Assembly (NCBI GenBank): GCA_012934845.2
Contig: WNNJ02002393.1
Coordinates: forward strand, 1 to 64,000
DNA: 64,000 nt
DNA from: Pomphorhynchus laevis
Lineage: Eukaryota; Acanthocephala; Palaeacanthocephala; Echinorhynchida; Pomphorhynchidae
Direction: 5' to 3'
The translations under genes were made by a program, and so were the position numbers. Of this stretch, positions 50,176 through 61,574 are shown piece by piece (position 1 is the stretch's first letter; every line of letters starts with the position of its first letter). The notes below the pieces were generated by a model. The model saw nothing but the letters and a program-made list of their open reading frames with translations. It was not told the DNA's origin and ran no database searches.

Positions 50176-50904
50176 AAAACAATATTCTCTCAGACGCACA
50201 ACACAGATTTATGCCGGGCCGTTTTTGTTTAACCAATTTAATAACAGCTCGTGAAAGATGGACTGACGCCTTGAGTTCTGGATATGTTATCAACGCTGCC
50301 TTTACGGAAGTTTCTAAGGCCTTTGACAGTGTCCATCATGCGGGTATCGTCTCATAGCTTGCTCACTATGGTTTCAATTTTCAGACCTTTAAGTGAATTA
50401 AGAATTTCTTATCTTTGGGGTCATTCCAAGTAAGAGTTGGTGGTATTCTTTCAAAGAAATCTAGGGAGCTTTCCGGTGCACCTCAATGATCTGTAATTGA
50501 TCCTCTTCTTTTTGTTGTATTTCTTAATGACCTGTTCCTGCGTTTAAAGATCCATGTTTTTGCATATGCTGATGATTTAAAAATCTGGACTGTTGTTTGT
50601 ACTCCTACCGATTGTCAGTCACTACAGGACGACCTTGAATGCCTTACTGAATGATGTGAAGCCAATGGACTCAAGTTAAACGTTGATAAATGTGTTTTGA
50701 TGAGAATGGGGAAGACTACTTCGTCGTTCCAGTATCGCATTAGTAGTGCGTTATTAAATGAAGTTGAACACCATAAAGACTTAGATGTAATAATTCATCG
50801 CTCTCTTAAGACACGATTAACAAGTGAGCACGCAAGGATAAAAGCAACTAGGGCATTGTACTACATCAGAAATACATTTCTCAGACTGTCATCTCTAATG
50901 CTTG
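50176..50904 (+). pseudogene. LINE-E left part (CR1-like RT)
   Basis: The reading PGRFCLTNLITARERWTDAL, then EVSKAFDSVHHAGIVS (motif A), SGAPQ-SVIDPLLFVVFLND (motif B region), FAYADDLKIW (motif C) and ANGLKLNVDKCVLMR belongs to a CR1-like LINE. Several in-frame stops are present. The coding sequence continues after the LINE-C insertion at 53,217. Confidence 0.75.
50897..50904 (+). repeat. Target-site duplication of LINE-C copy 2 (left)
   Basis: AATGCTTG here and at 53,217-53,224 flanks the insertion. LINE-E coding continues from one side to the other. Confidence 0.75.
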
Positions 50905-53216
50905 TCAATTACTGATCCTGGTTTGTCCGATCATTTCCTTGTCACTATTACTCTTACTCGTCCCCATCCTCCTTCTCCGCCTTTACCATTATCCACACCA
51001 AGTCGACCCTTGAAGCTTATCGATATCCCTGTTCTCTGCACAGCCTTACTCAATTCTTCATTATTTTCACTTCCTCTTAACTATCTCTCTCCCGATGATC
51101 TCTGCATTCTGTTTGATTCTGAACTTACGTCGATCCTCAATAACCTTCTGCCTAGTCGACTTCGACGTTCCCAGCGCTTGCGCCATGCTCCCTGGTTCGA
51201 TTCTGACTGTAGTCTTTCTAAGCGTCGACTCCGTCACTCTTTTCGTATGTATAAACGCTTTCTTAAACGTTCTCCCAACTCACTCCCCCCAAATCTCCGT
51301 GATTCCTACTTTTCTCTACGCCGTTCACATCTCGTTCTTATACATACTAAACGTACTCCCTTTTGGCGAAATCAACTCGAGTCATCTTCCAACTCTAAAT
51401 CTCATTGGAAAATCTTAAACTCAATTCTTTCACGATCATCTACCCCTTGTAATATAAATCCTGATGAATTTTCTTCTTATCTACAAACTAAGCTATCTAA
51501 TTTACTTTCCCTACTACCCATAGCCCCCTTGTACCCACTCTTCTCTTTAAATACTTCCCTCCCAGAACTATTCCACCTACTTTCCGTTTCGTCTGATGAA
51601 GTTTCTTCGGTTCTGATGTCATTACCTAATAAAACATATCCTTCTGATCCAATTCCCACTCACTTGCTAAAAAATATCTGCTCCTTTATCTTACCCTTCC
51701 TAACCACATTGTTCAACTCGTCCATCCGTAGCAGTACATTTCCTTCCATCTGGAAATGCGCCACTGTTCGTCCTCTCATCAAAAAGCAATCTCTCGATTC
51801 CTCACTACCATCTTCGTACCGTCCTATTTCACTTCTCCCGACCCTCTCTAAACTCCTTAGGCGTCTCGTTCTTAAGCAAGTTAATACATATCTCTTTTCC
51901 TCTAACTTATTTCCTCCCTTCCAAGCCGCTTTTCGCTCTAATTACTCTACCGATATTGCATGTATTAAAGTTTATAACGACTTACTCATATCGCGAGAAC
52001 ATAAATTATGTAGTGTCATAGTTTCTCTTGATCTATCGTCTGCTTTTGACATCGTCGATCACTCGATTCTTCTCCATCGCCTTCGTCATGATTATGGCTT
52101 CTCTTTACCCACTGTATCATGGTTTTCTTCATATCTATCAAACCGTACATTTCGCGTCTATTCTAACTCTTCTCTCTATCATCATTCGTCCATCCCGTTC
52201 AAAGTTCCCCAAGGCTCCGTATTAGGCCCTATGCTTTTCTCTCTTCTTCTCGGTGATTTGCCTTCGATTTCTCATAAATTTAACTTCCATGTTATGCAAT
52301 ATGCTGATGACATTCTCATCTATGCTCATGCACCTGTTTATCTTATTCACGATCTACGTGTTTATGCTTCCGACTGTCTTGTGTCAATTTCCAATCATCT
52401 TTCATATCTTCGCCTTTCTCTGAATCCTGATCATTCCAACATTATGTGGATCCTACCTCGACGCCTCGGCTTAGAACCTCCCTCCGTAACATTAAATTCT
52501 ACAATTTTTACTATCGTTGATAATATCGTTTTCCTAGGCTTCCATTTTGACAACCGACTTTCACTTAAACCTTTCGTTAGAGATAAAGTACGCTCATCTA
52601 CCTTGATACTCCGCAACCGCCGTCAAGTTTGTAGATTGATCGATTTCCCTTCCTGTATGACTCTCATATCTTCTCTCCTTTTTTCTAGACTCGATTATTG
52701 TCTTAGTCTATTTTCCAACTCACCTAAATCCACTCTTCTTCCCCTACAACGCATCGTCAACGCAGCCGTCCGAATTCTCCTCCGTCTTCGTCGTTTTGAT
52801 CATACATCCCACCATCTTGCTTTTCTCGATTTGCCAATAATTTATTGTCGTGTTCAAATTCGTCTTTTCTTTGTTTTCCGCCTTGTAACTTGTCATACCA
52901 CTTCATTTCTCAACCTTCCTTTTCTTGATAATTTTCGTCCTGTTTACTGTTCCTTGCGTTCCTGTAATTCCCTTCTTTTACATGTCCTAAACTACTCTAT
53001 CTCCTTTGGACTCCGCTCCTTACTGGTGGCTACTCCTCTATCGTGGAATCATCTGCCCACCATATACGCGAATCAACTTCCCTGCCGTGCTTCAAACGCC
53101 AAATCCGATCCAATTTAAACAATTTATCTGCTTGACGTTTTCATTTTTGTTTGTGGACTTGTAAGCGTGCAGCTTGTACGCGTTTGCCGCGTTAAATAAA
53201 TTTGTATTTGTTAAAA
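50905..53216 (+). CDS. LINE-C copy 2: partial endonuclease + RT in one long frame, 5'-truncated
   Basis: The frame 50,902-53,118 (738 codons) starts within the endonuclease (PGLSDHFLVTITL), has the linker RLRHAPWFDSDCSLSKRRLR, then SSYRPISLLPTLSKLLRRL, SLDLSSAFDIVDHS (motif A), VPQGSVLGPMLFS (motif B) and MQYADDILIYAH (motif C), and ends in the C-terminal region. The first endonuclease half is absent, which together with the 8-bp flanking duplication fits a 5'-truncated insertion. Small frame changes may exist near the C-terminus (after 52,860). The 3' end has the hairpin at 53,165-53,181. Confidence 0.85.
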
Positions 53217-53760
53217 AATGCTTGGTATCTTATTATCTTCACTAGTCCGCCCTCATCTGGAGTACTGCATCCCTGTATGCTTTCCTACCACTAAGCGAGA
53301 ATTGCCCGTTTATGAGTCGGTACTGAAGAGAGGTTCAAGGATATGCTTTAGGACAAGAGCGTCCTACCACATGCGGCTGCGTGCGTTAGGGATAAGCTCG
53401 ATTCGTGACAGATTTGTTTTACTATCCTGCCTTTGGGCGATTATAAACAAACTTGATGGCTTCCCCGCAAAAATCCTTGGATTGAGAAGTAGGTTATTAC
53501 GCGGTCACTTGAAATCGCTGCATAAGAGGCACCATTCTCAATTTTCTGCCAACTTTCGACTGTCACATCGCGCGCTTAACTTATGGAATGTGTTGCCTAA
53601 GGAAGTCATCGCTGCTTCTTCGATGAAGCACTTCAAGCGACTGTACCTAGCATGGATAAAGAATCGACACTCGCACTTCAACGGATATATTGAATCCTGC
53701 TTATCTTGATGCTGACAATTTACTGAATTAATTTGTAATTTTTTTGATCAGGCAAAACAA
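53217..53760 (+). pseudogene. LINE-E right part (RT C-terminus)
   Basis: The frame 53,218-53,709 has LSSLVRPHLEYCIPVCFPTT, SRICFRTRASYHMRLRALGI, LRGHLKSLHKRHHSQFSANF and NLWNVLPKEVIAASSMKHFK, the CR1-type C-terminal region. It resumes directly after the TSD of the inserted LINE-C. Confidence 0.82.
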
Positions 53761-54299
53761 CTTCGCAGCTAATGCCTTGTATTTAATAATAATTAAATAA
53801 AATAAATTACAAGTGTAGGTATGAGCTATCAAAGTCCCATCGGGTTGAGCGATCATTGCATGATGCCAACAAATTGATACAGAAGTATTACGAGAGGCAT
53901 TATGAACATCATTCAACTGTTCTAGTTACGACATTGAGGAACGGTGACAAGTAATTGAATCAGGTTTAGTACTTTTTTCAGATGAGTTTGCAGCACTCGT
54001 GGAGTACAAAAAAATAAAGCTAAATACTATCCTTAATTTTACACTGAATTGCGGTATGCTCTGAAACATAGGTATCGACTATTTGAACTAAGCCGTCATC
54101 CGAATAGTTTTAAATTGACGTATACAATGTTTCGTAATTTCGTCAATCGCCTTAAGATTACAAAAATGCGAATTTTTAAGGATCAAGTAGCTTTACAAAT
54201 TGATACAGAACCAAAAATGTTTTGGGCTTATGTGAAGGGATCAAGAGCTCTGCTACCATCTATTTAATCTTTAAGAGATGGTAACGCTCGCGTGGCATC
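53761..54299. other. Unassigned region with one possible exon on the minus strand
   Basis: On the minus strand, about 53,930-53,815 reads EQLNDVHNASRNTSVSICWH then HAMIAQPDGTLIAHTYT. It is preceded by a possible acceptor (TAACTAG) and followed by a possible donor (CTTGTAATT). I do not recognise the protein; it may be a relic of PLE or host origin. The plus strand 54,049-54,267 (LFELSRHPNSFKLTYTMFRN, FKDQVALQIDTEPKMFWAYV) resembles the linker of a CR1-like LINE. Confidence 0.35.
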
Positions 54300-54720
54300 G
54301 CCGGACAGCATGGCAGAAGTGTTTGACCCGGAACTACGGCCGATCATTTGCACGCCGACCTATAGCATTTCAAAAATGTTAAATGACATAATCGAGTTAT
54401 TTCTACCAAACACTAATGAATCCAAGTCTAGCTTCGAATTGGTCGATATGCTAAAACGGAGTTAACCGCTTGGGATGATGGTTTCGCTCGATGCTAAGAA
54501 TCTATTTACCAATGTGCTAGTTGAAAAGTGCATTGGCATTATAGTAGAGTATATCTACCGGGATTGCTTACAAAGGGGGGTAAACATCCCCAATATAAGA
54601 GAAACACATGTTTCAATTGCTAAAAACATTTTTAAGTGAGTCCGTTTTCAAATTTTACCACAAGAAAACGCTATATAGAAAAAATAAACAACGTCAAAAC
54701 TTTATGATAAAAAGGCTACC
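54300..54720 (+). pseudogene. Canonical PLE RT relic 1
   Basis: The reading ESKSSFELVDMLKRS then MVSLDAKNLFTNV-VEKCIGII is the region around motif A of Penelope-type RTs (SFDV-SLFTNVP). It is short and full of stops. Confidence 0.65.
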
Positions 54721-55012
54721 AATTAAGTGTTTGTAAAGAAATTTTGAAAGTCGTTGATTAAAAAGATACCCAATGTCTCACTTCACAGATCAGCTGCTTA
54801 CGCATTAAATTTGGAATCGAAATCTTAAAGATAATGAGACAACGGACGCCGTTAAGAGTGATCTTGTATTTAATATTCCTGAAAAGAATACAAATCCACA
54901 TTACGGAGAAATAGTAAAACTGTATAACAAGAACCTGCGCAACTTGTATAAATCCAATGCGTTGCGAAAGCAACGAACTGAAAACGTTATGAATCTCTCT
55001 AACATAAATGTT

Positions 55013-55044
55013 CCTTATGACATCTTGACAAAGATGTCATAAGG
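55013..55044. repeat. Perfect hairpin
   Basis: CCTTATGACATCTT and AAGATGTCATAAGG flank GACA, a 14-bp stem. Confidence 0.7.
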
Positions 55045-55179
55045 AGCATTGAGTACAAACATCAATACTAAATTCGATCATGCACTTCGAACATTTTAAA
55101 TTGAAACGTTCTATAGCCACATAATTCATCTTCAAACTGAATAAGATCTGCAAATAATGAACGACGAATTGCTGAGATG

Positions 55180-55830
55180 TCAATTAAAACGCTTTGATCT
55201 TAATTAACAACCCAAAGGATTACACCACAGACTTATTGGCAAACAAACTACAGAAAAACTCCGCGAATTCTGCGATAATGAAAACATCAGTATACGCAAA
55301 GCTGACAAAATATCGACAATCGTAATAATGCGAAACGATTATTACGTTCGGAAACTTGACATCATTCTGCAAGACGAAACAAAATTCAAAGCAATACAAG
55401 GAAATGAAAAATCTTTAATAAAAACGATAACCTCAAAGATCAACAAAATTATATCAGAAGTAAACAAGACGCAAAAACATGACGTCAATGCTTCAAACTT
55501 ACTAAAAAGATCACTAGAGACTACAGACCAGGTTATATTAATGGGTTTTATGTGATCCATAAAGACCAAGCAAACCCAGGACTACGGCCGATCATATAAA
55601 CTATTGGCACGCCTACCTATGACATTTTAAAAATGTTAAATGACATCATCAAGCCCTCTCTACCAAACATATGAATCAAAGTCTAGCTTCGAATTGGTCG
55701 ATATGCTAAAATGTATCCAACCGCATTGGATGGTGGTTTCGCTCGATGTTAAGAATATATTTACCAATGTGCCCGTCGACAAGTGCATTGGCACATTATA
55801 GTGGATTATATCTACCGTGATCCTTTATAA
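55180..55830 (+). pseudogene. Canonical PLE RT relic 2
   Basis: The frame 55,328-55,555 and its flanks carry SIRKADKISTIVIMRNDYYV, LDIILQDETKFKAIQ, then in another frame ESKSSFELVDMLKCIQPH and MVVSLDVKNIFTNVPVDKCI. This is the N-terminal to motif A region of the same PLE family as relic 1; their shared parts are similar at the DNA level (for example ATTTCAAAAATG/ATTTTAAAAATG then TTAAATGACAT). Confidence 0.7.
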
Positions 55831-56455
55831 AGAGAATTAAACATCCCCAACATGTTACCTTATGACACGCATAGCCTGCGACTTAATTGGTAAGGAGAAG
55901 ACGATGATGCGTATCTTACGACGGGCATATCGAACGCTATACGCCGCATCTAGAAACAGTACATCGGTACAGTGTGTTTGCTGATTATATATACAGGCGA
56001 TTAACGTTGTTAGTTTGTTTCGTTTTGTGAAAAAACACTTGTTAAGTTTACACATGTCATTTGGTGACGAGGGTGTTTCAGTTCACCAAAGGATTCACGA
56101 ACGAAACTTATGGAATGCAAGCTGGCCAAACAACAGAATCATCAACAGTCTATAAACATCTCGTCGAAATAATGCACGGCTACAATTTTACACAGTCAAG
56201 TGAATCAATATAATCTACAAACTAACCTAAACAAACATCTCAGAGATGTTTGTTTAGGATAAAGATTCGATCGTAATTCCGAAACATGGGAAACTAAGTG
56301 TCATGATGGTTCCCCATGTTGATCCACTCATCAAGTGATTGGATCAACAATATTGAAGGGCATGCACAGGCATATCTTCAGTTAAGATATGCCGGTTTTA
56401 TAAAAAAATTACAATGTCACTAAAAATCAAGTCATTTAGATTCAGGTTCATGTTT
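55831..56455. other. No gene recognised; short foldbacks
   Basis: A 15-bp-arm palindrome CTAAACAAACATCTC/GAGATGTTTGTTTAG lies at about 56,226-56,256, and GGCATATCTT...AAGATATGCC lies near 56,370-56,392. No coding sequence. Confidence 0.45.
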
Positions 56456-56459
56456 TAGC

Positions 56460-56605
56460 ACAGAAACTAACTGATTAACTTTTAAATTAACTAAACTAAC
56501 TAAATTAACTTAAACTAGCTAAAATAACTAGTTTAACTTAAATTAACTAAATTAACTAGTTTAACTAGTTTAACTAAATTAACTTAAACTAACTAAATTA
56601 ACTTT
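56460..56605. repeat. AACTAAATT-type simple tandem repeat
   Basis: Irregular units built from AACTAAATT, AACTTAAACT and AACTAGTTT run through this stretch, like a decaying minisatellite. Confidence 0.7.
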
Positions 56606-56771
56606 TTCTAATGGGCATATTTTTTCACAATGGATTACACATTTATGGATCATTTACTATTGTTTAATAGGTTAATTTCGATTAATTGTAAATTTGCAAT
56701 ATTAAAATGGATTATTTACTATCGTTTAATAGGTTAAATTCGATTAAATGTAAATTTGCATTATTAAAATA

Positions 56772-59700
56772 ATGAAAAGTAAACTTGTCCAAACATACAT
56801 ACGAGTGGCGACGCTCAACGTAGAAACACTGACGGGTAAATCTCAAGAGATTGCAGCTGACCTAAAAAGGAGAAAGATTGACATCTGTGCATTTCAAGAG
56901 ACCAAATGGAAGGGAGGAAATGCCAAGGAAATTGGAGACTGGTACAAACTGTACAACATGGGTACAGAGACAGCACGAAATGGAGTAGCCATTGCAGTAG
57001 CGGAGAGACAGAGACCAAGTGTGCGAAGTGACGCGATACACAGGGAGGTTGACGAAGTTCAAGCTGGCATTGTGGGAAACAACCGTCTACTACTTCTCTG
57101 CGTATACCCTCCCAAACAGGGTGCACAGATGACAAGAAGCTGGACTTCTGAGAAATGCTAGATGAAATTACGGCAGAAGTACCAGAAGAAGACTATGTGA
57201 TCATAGCCGATGACATGAATGTCCATGTTGGACAGACGGACGAGAGTGAATGTCATTGTGGATATGGCATCGGTGAGAAGAACGCAGAAGTGGATCAACT
57301 TCTATAATTTGCAACAGCGCACAGCCTAATTATCACCAACGCCAATTTCACAAAAAGGCCGAGCCAACAATACACGTATTACCATGGAACGGGTACACAA
57401 GCCAGGAAGTCGCAAATTGATTTCGTCCTGGTGAGGCGAAAGCACAAGAAGACGGTGTTCGACACAAAGGTCATCCCATCCGAGACCACAGCGACTCAAC
57501 ATAAGCCACTGATATGCGACCTGAAACTTGAAATCTCTTATAAACCGAGGCCAGAACAAACGAAGACGATCCGAATCAAGTGGTGGAAATTGAAGGAAGA
57601 AGACAAATTTGGAAAAAAGGCAAAGCTGGCCCGGATAAGACTGCCTAGCGTACATGGAGTTCAGGACACCTGGATCGCGTTGCTCCGCACGATCTACCTA
57701 GCTGCAAAGTAGTTACTCGGATCCACAAAGCCATGTCAACAATACATTGACAAAGAAACATGGTTCTGGACAGAAGAGGTCAAATACGCGGTGAAGGCAA
57801 AGAAAATTCCTACAATGCTCTTTGGATAGCACAAACGCAAGAGAACAAGGATGAGTACCACCGAGCGAAAAAAGCAAGGAAACAAGTGGATATTGCTAAT
57901 AGTAACCAGATAGATAATCTCTACCAAAAGCTCGACACTCGAGAAGGAGAAAAAGGCGTGTACCGACTAGCCCGTGGAAGACGAAAGAAGGCAGCAGAAA
58001 TCGAGAAATTCCATGGCATCAGTGATGAGCGACAAAAACTCCTGATACATCCACAAGACGTGCTAGAGAGATGGAGAAGATATTTCAAAGTTATCCCCAC
58101 ATAAGAGCTCGAACACTCACCAATACTAGAATGGACTCCAAACCACACAGAAGTTGAGGAACTCAACGAGGCAGAAATCAACGAGGCAATAATGAAGATG
58201 AAGCTGGGTTAATCCAACGGACCAGATGATGTGCCGGCGGACTTCTGGAAAATCAACCTGGATGAGTGGACATTATGGCTAACCAAGCTTTTCCAGAAGA
58301 TTGTTGACGCAAAAGAGGTGCCAGAAGACTGGAGTCTCAGCACAACTATCCCAATCTGGAATCAGAAAGGAGGCCCAGCAGATTGCCCAATCTACTGGCT
58401 ACTCCGTCTTCTAAGCCACACCATGAGGATTTTAGAGAGAGTGCTCGACAAGAGAATACGTGACACGATCAAACTAACTGTCAACCAGGCAGGCTTTGTG
58501 CGCAACTATAAAGCCATCGATGCAATACACTCAGCCAGACTACTCCTTGAAAAGCACAGAGAGAAGAAGCAGCCCCTCCATGTAGCTTTTCTAGACCTTT
58601 AGAAGGCGTTCGACAGAGTCCCTCATGAGCTCTAATGGTACACCTCAGATGCAGAGAAGTACCGGAGGAATTGATCGAATTGGTAAAGATGCTGTACAAA
58701 GGAACTACGATCAGCGTGCTAACAGGAGCGAGAAAATCCAAAGAATTCCCAGTCTCAGTAGGTGTGCACCAAGGATCTGCACCCTCTCCATTACTATTTA
58801 TCATAGTTATGGACGTTACGACGAAATACCTGCAAAGATAAGCACCATGGACCATCCTGTATGCCGACGATGTTATGCTGGTATCTAAGGACAAGCATGA
58901 CCTCGAGCAGCAAGTGCAATAATGGCACAATCGCCTAGCACAATTTGGGTTGAAACTGAACACAGACAAAACGGAGTATATGACGACGAACAAGAACGAA
59001 GATATAAGCATATCAGTCAATAGAGTACCTCTGCCAAAGACAAATGCGTTTAAATATCTGGGATCATTCCATTCATCTCTAGCATAGGAGGAGTGGCAAA
59101 AGACGTCATTACTCGCAAAAGCTAGCTGGACGAATTGGAGAGCAGCCACTTGAGTCTTGTGCGATAAACGTATGCCATACAGAGTCAAATCGAAGTTCTA
59201 CAGATGCGTGATACGGCCTGTAGCGATGTAGAACATCGGCACCGATGCTTGCCCGATGTCATTGCCCAATACTCGGCACCGATGTACGGTGCCGAGTATT
59301 GGGCAATGACAGCAGAAGCAGAACGTAAGCTGGGATGTATGGAAACGGAAATGCTAAGGTGGATCGCGGGAAAAACTCAAACGTATGCCAGACAGACTCA
59401 AATCGAAGTTCTACAGAAGCGTGATACGGCCTGTAGCGATGTACGGTGCCGAGTATTGGGCAATGACAGCAGAAGCAGAACGTAAGCTGGGATGTATGGA
59501 AACGAAAATGCTAAGGTGGATCGCGGGAAATACTCGCCAAGACCATATTCGTAACGAAGAATCAACGCTGAGATGGTATGGACATATACTGAGGGTAGAC
59601 CTAAACACACTGGCGCAGGCCCCGCTTTAAATCAAGGTTGACGGAAATAGACAAAGAGGAAGATCACAGAAAAGATGGATGGATACTCTACAGAATAATA

Positions 59701-59815
59701 TGAAAATGGTCGGATTCACGCCCGAAGACGCAGCGGATAAGGCATGTTGGCACCAGCGAACGTGGCAAGCGGACCCCGCCAAACGGGATAAACGCTAAGA
59801 AGAATTATAATAATT
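56772..59815 (+). pseudogene. RTE-like LINE: APE endonuclease + RT, broken
   Basis: The frame 56,772-57,161 starts with RVATLNVETLTGKSQEIAAD, DICAFQETKWKG and ARNGVAIAVAE, the typical start of RTE/BovB-type endonucleases. The readings 57,300-57,710 have QQYTYYHGTGTQARKSQIDF and TQHKPLICDLKLEI. The RT part has VPEDWSLSTTIPIWNQKG, LTVNQAGFVRNYKAIDAIHS, FLDL-KAFDRVPHEL (motif A), SVGVHQGSAPSPLLFIIVMD (motif B) and YADDVML (motif C). The C-terminus (LRWYGHILR) lies near 59,570. At least six stops or frame changes are present, plus a duplication at 59,164-59,520. It ends near 59,810 at AAGAAGAATTATAATAATTT. Confidence 0.82.
59164..59520 (+). repeat. Tandem duplication of about 217 bp with an inserted palindrome in the RTE-like LINE
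   Basis: AAATCGAAGTTCTACAGA occurs near 59,188 and 59,400, and GTGCCGAGTATTGGGCAATG occurs near 59,290 and 59,446. Between them ATTGCCCAATACTCGGCACCG and its reverse complement flank ATGTA (59,260-59,306). The duplicated coding segment makes overlapping copies of the peptide EAERKLGCMET. Confidence 0.7.
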
Positions 59816-59959
59816 TACTAAATTTGAATTGTAATTACAATTAATTCAGGCAAAAATAATATTGACAATGCCGACTCAGAAGACCCAGACAAAGAATAAA
59901 TGAAACCTTTTACTAAGGTCACAGGCATTGAATAAATGTAATTAGTGAAGTTCAACATG
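59816..59959. other. AT-rich spacer
   Basis: No gene or family was recognised. Confidence 0.4.
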
Positions 59960-60620
59960 TAATATATTCTCTACTATTTTATTTCTTGTAAATTTATTTA
60001 AATTTACAAGAAATACCATATAATACATACCATATAATATAAAATATAATACATTAAATAATGAAATTTTAAGAATTGCAACAATATGTAATGATATTGG
60101 CTTTCTTCAAAATCATTTAAATACTTTAATAGATGCATATTTTAAACTAGGTTACTATAAAAATACCATCAAGCAGAAAATAGTAAAATATATAAATCAA
60201 CACAATGATATAAAGAATAAATTTAAACTCTTAAGTGGCAAATTTTTATGGATGGATAATAAATAATATACTTTGTATTAGAATAAGATACTAGATAGTT
60301 ATTTCAGAGGAAATACATCATTAGCATGTATTTGGCCCCGCTGCTATGTTGGGTAGAAGAGTTAGGGGCCGAAACCTGATAGCATAGCAGTTCCTCCTGA
60401 TGACCTCTAATTCTTATTCTGATACAACGTCTGTTATTTATTAGTCAATTCATAAAAATGACGTTTATTTTAAATTTCAATTTTTTAACTTGATTTAAAT
60501 TATAGAAATTCTAAAAACAATTATTTATTTTATTATTTAATTATCAAATTTTGATTTAGCATTATTATATTTTGTTTATTTTATAATTATATTAAATACG
60601 TAGACTCAGTTAGCTGATTT
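59960..60620 (+). mobile_element. Naiad copy C, 3' portion
   Basis: The plus-strand coding remnant (NEILRIATICNDIGFLQNHL, GYYKNTIKQKIVKYI, KLLSGKFLWMDNK and stop near 60,265) matches the RT C-terminus of copies A and B. The whole 3' UTR follows, including the ribozyme-like block, to the terminal CAGTTAGCTGATTTAATT at about 60,622. It is 5'-truncated. Confidence 0.85.
60334..60403 (+). ncRNA. Candidate strand-permuted hammerhead ribozyme, Naiad copy C
   Basis: Order: GGCCCC (60,334-60,339), CTGCTATG, TTGGGTA (triplet GTA ends at 60,355), GAAGAG, GGGGCC, GAAA, CCTGA...CATAGCAG, TTCCTC and CTGATGA (60,397-60,403). It differs from copies A and B by one base in stem I (GAAGAG for GAGGAG), which creates one A-C mismatch. 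Confidence 0.5.
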
Positions 60621-60843
60621 AATTATTCAAAGTAACGCACAGTAATACACAGTGAAAAGTTGAAAATTTCACGATTAAAAGAGTAAAACAAAAATCCGTA
60701 ATTTTATCACATGAAAGTATTTCAGGTGAAAGTATATCGCATTGTACAGAAAAGAAGACTAATGCCTTTCGAGAAACAAAATCCGTTGAAAATTGAAATA
60801 ATCACCGGTTTAAACATTTACTATGATATTTTGTGAAATTTAA

Positions 60844-61104
60844 TTAGCTCAAATTGAAGGCAGTTGAACTGTTGTTGAACTGCTGTTGATCTGTAGTCGT
60901 GGAAATTGTAGTCATATCGCCCCCTGACATCATTCCAGTTAACTGTCCAAGCACCCGTCTTAGCTCATCGACGTTGTCTGCGTACCTTCTTATCTGACTG
61001 ACAATGTTACTTCTGGCCGCCCCGTCCTTATTTAAATTGTCAACAGTTGAATTCAGTTGAACATTCCGTCGAGCAAACAGCAATTCGTCGTTCATCAAAA
61101 TCAT
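60844..61104 (-). CDS. Unrecognised 86-codon ORF, possibly a host gene or exon
   Basis: The frame ends in a TAA and encodes a polar protein with a likely coiled coil: VQLNSTVDNLNKDGAARSNI then RRYADNVDELRRVLGQLTGM and a Thr/Gln/Asn-rich tail. It does not resemble any element in the window. Codon structure looks coding-like and the frame is intact. On the minus strand a possible acceptor, TTGTTTAG, lies about 7 bp before the first ATG, so this may be the last exon of a larger gene or a trans-spliced small gene. I do not recognise the family. Confidence 0.4.
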   Translation of the reverse strand: MILMNDELLFARRNVQLNSTVDNLNKDGAARSNIVSQIRRYADNVDELRRVLGQLTGMMSGGDMTTISTTTDQQQFNNSSTAFNLS

Positions 61105-61569
61105 AAATTTCTAAACAATTTACATTAATTATGTAAGTTACGGCTTATCTGTAACTATACTTTTAGTTTATAAATAAGGTTTACTAAACATTTACAATTG
61201 AATACAGAATCACTAAGAGGTTTGTCTTTAATCATTTTAGTTCAAAAAACGGAGTTATTCATTTTTGCTTAATTATTGAGTTGAATTCGGTTAATACTAC
61301 TGGTTGAAAAGCTAACTAAACCGGTTGATATATATTGTTATCGTGGAATATACCCTTTAAGTTATAGCAATGCGGGAAATTTTTGTCTTTTTAAGAATGC
61401 AATCAGTTAATTATATTCAGAAATTTCAACTTTATATAATCGTATATGTTACCATCAAATTATTTATATCTTGTAAATTATATCTTTTTTTGAATAAACC
61501 TTATTTATTATTCATTTGATACAATCTTCGGTTCCCTCAAATGGGCCTTTGTGCAATTAATTATGATCT
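61105..61569. other. AT-rich stretch with short retroposon-like tail
   Basis: No gene. GGTTCCCTCAAATGGGCCTT at 61,530-61,549 matches the core of the 92-bp insertion at 29,812-29,903. Confidence 0.5.
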
Positions 61570-61574
61570 TGTCA

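Noticed and set aside
60334-60403. HDV-like ribozyme reading of the Naiad pseudoknot
   Set aside because: The order of the first two helices resembles HDV P1/P2, but no P1.1 or P4 and no matching J4/2 could be found. The hammerhead core explains more conserved nucleotides.
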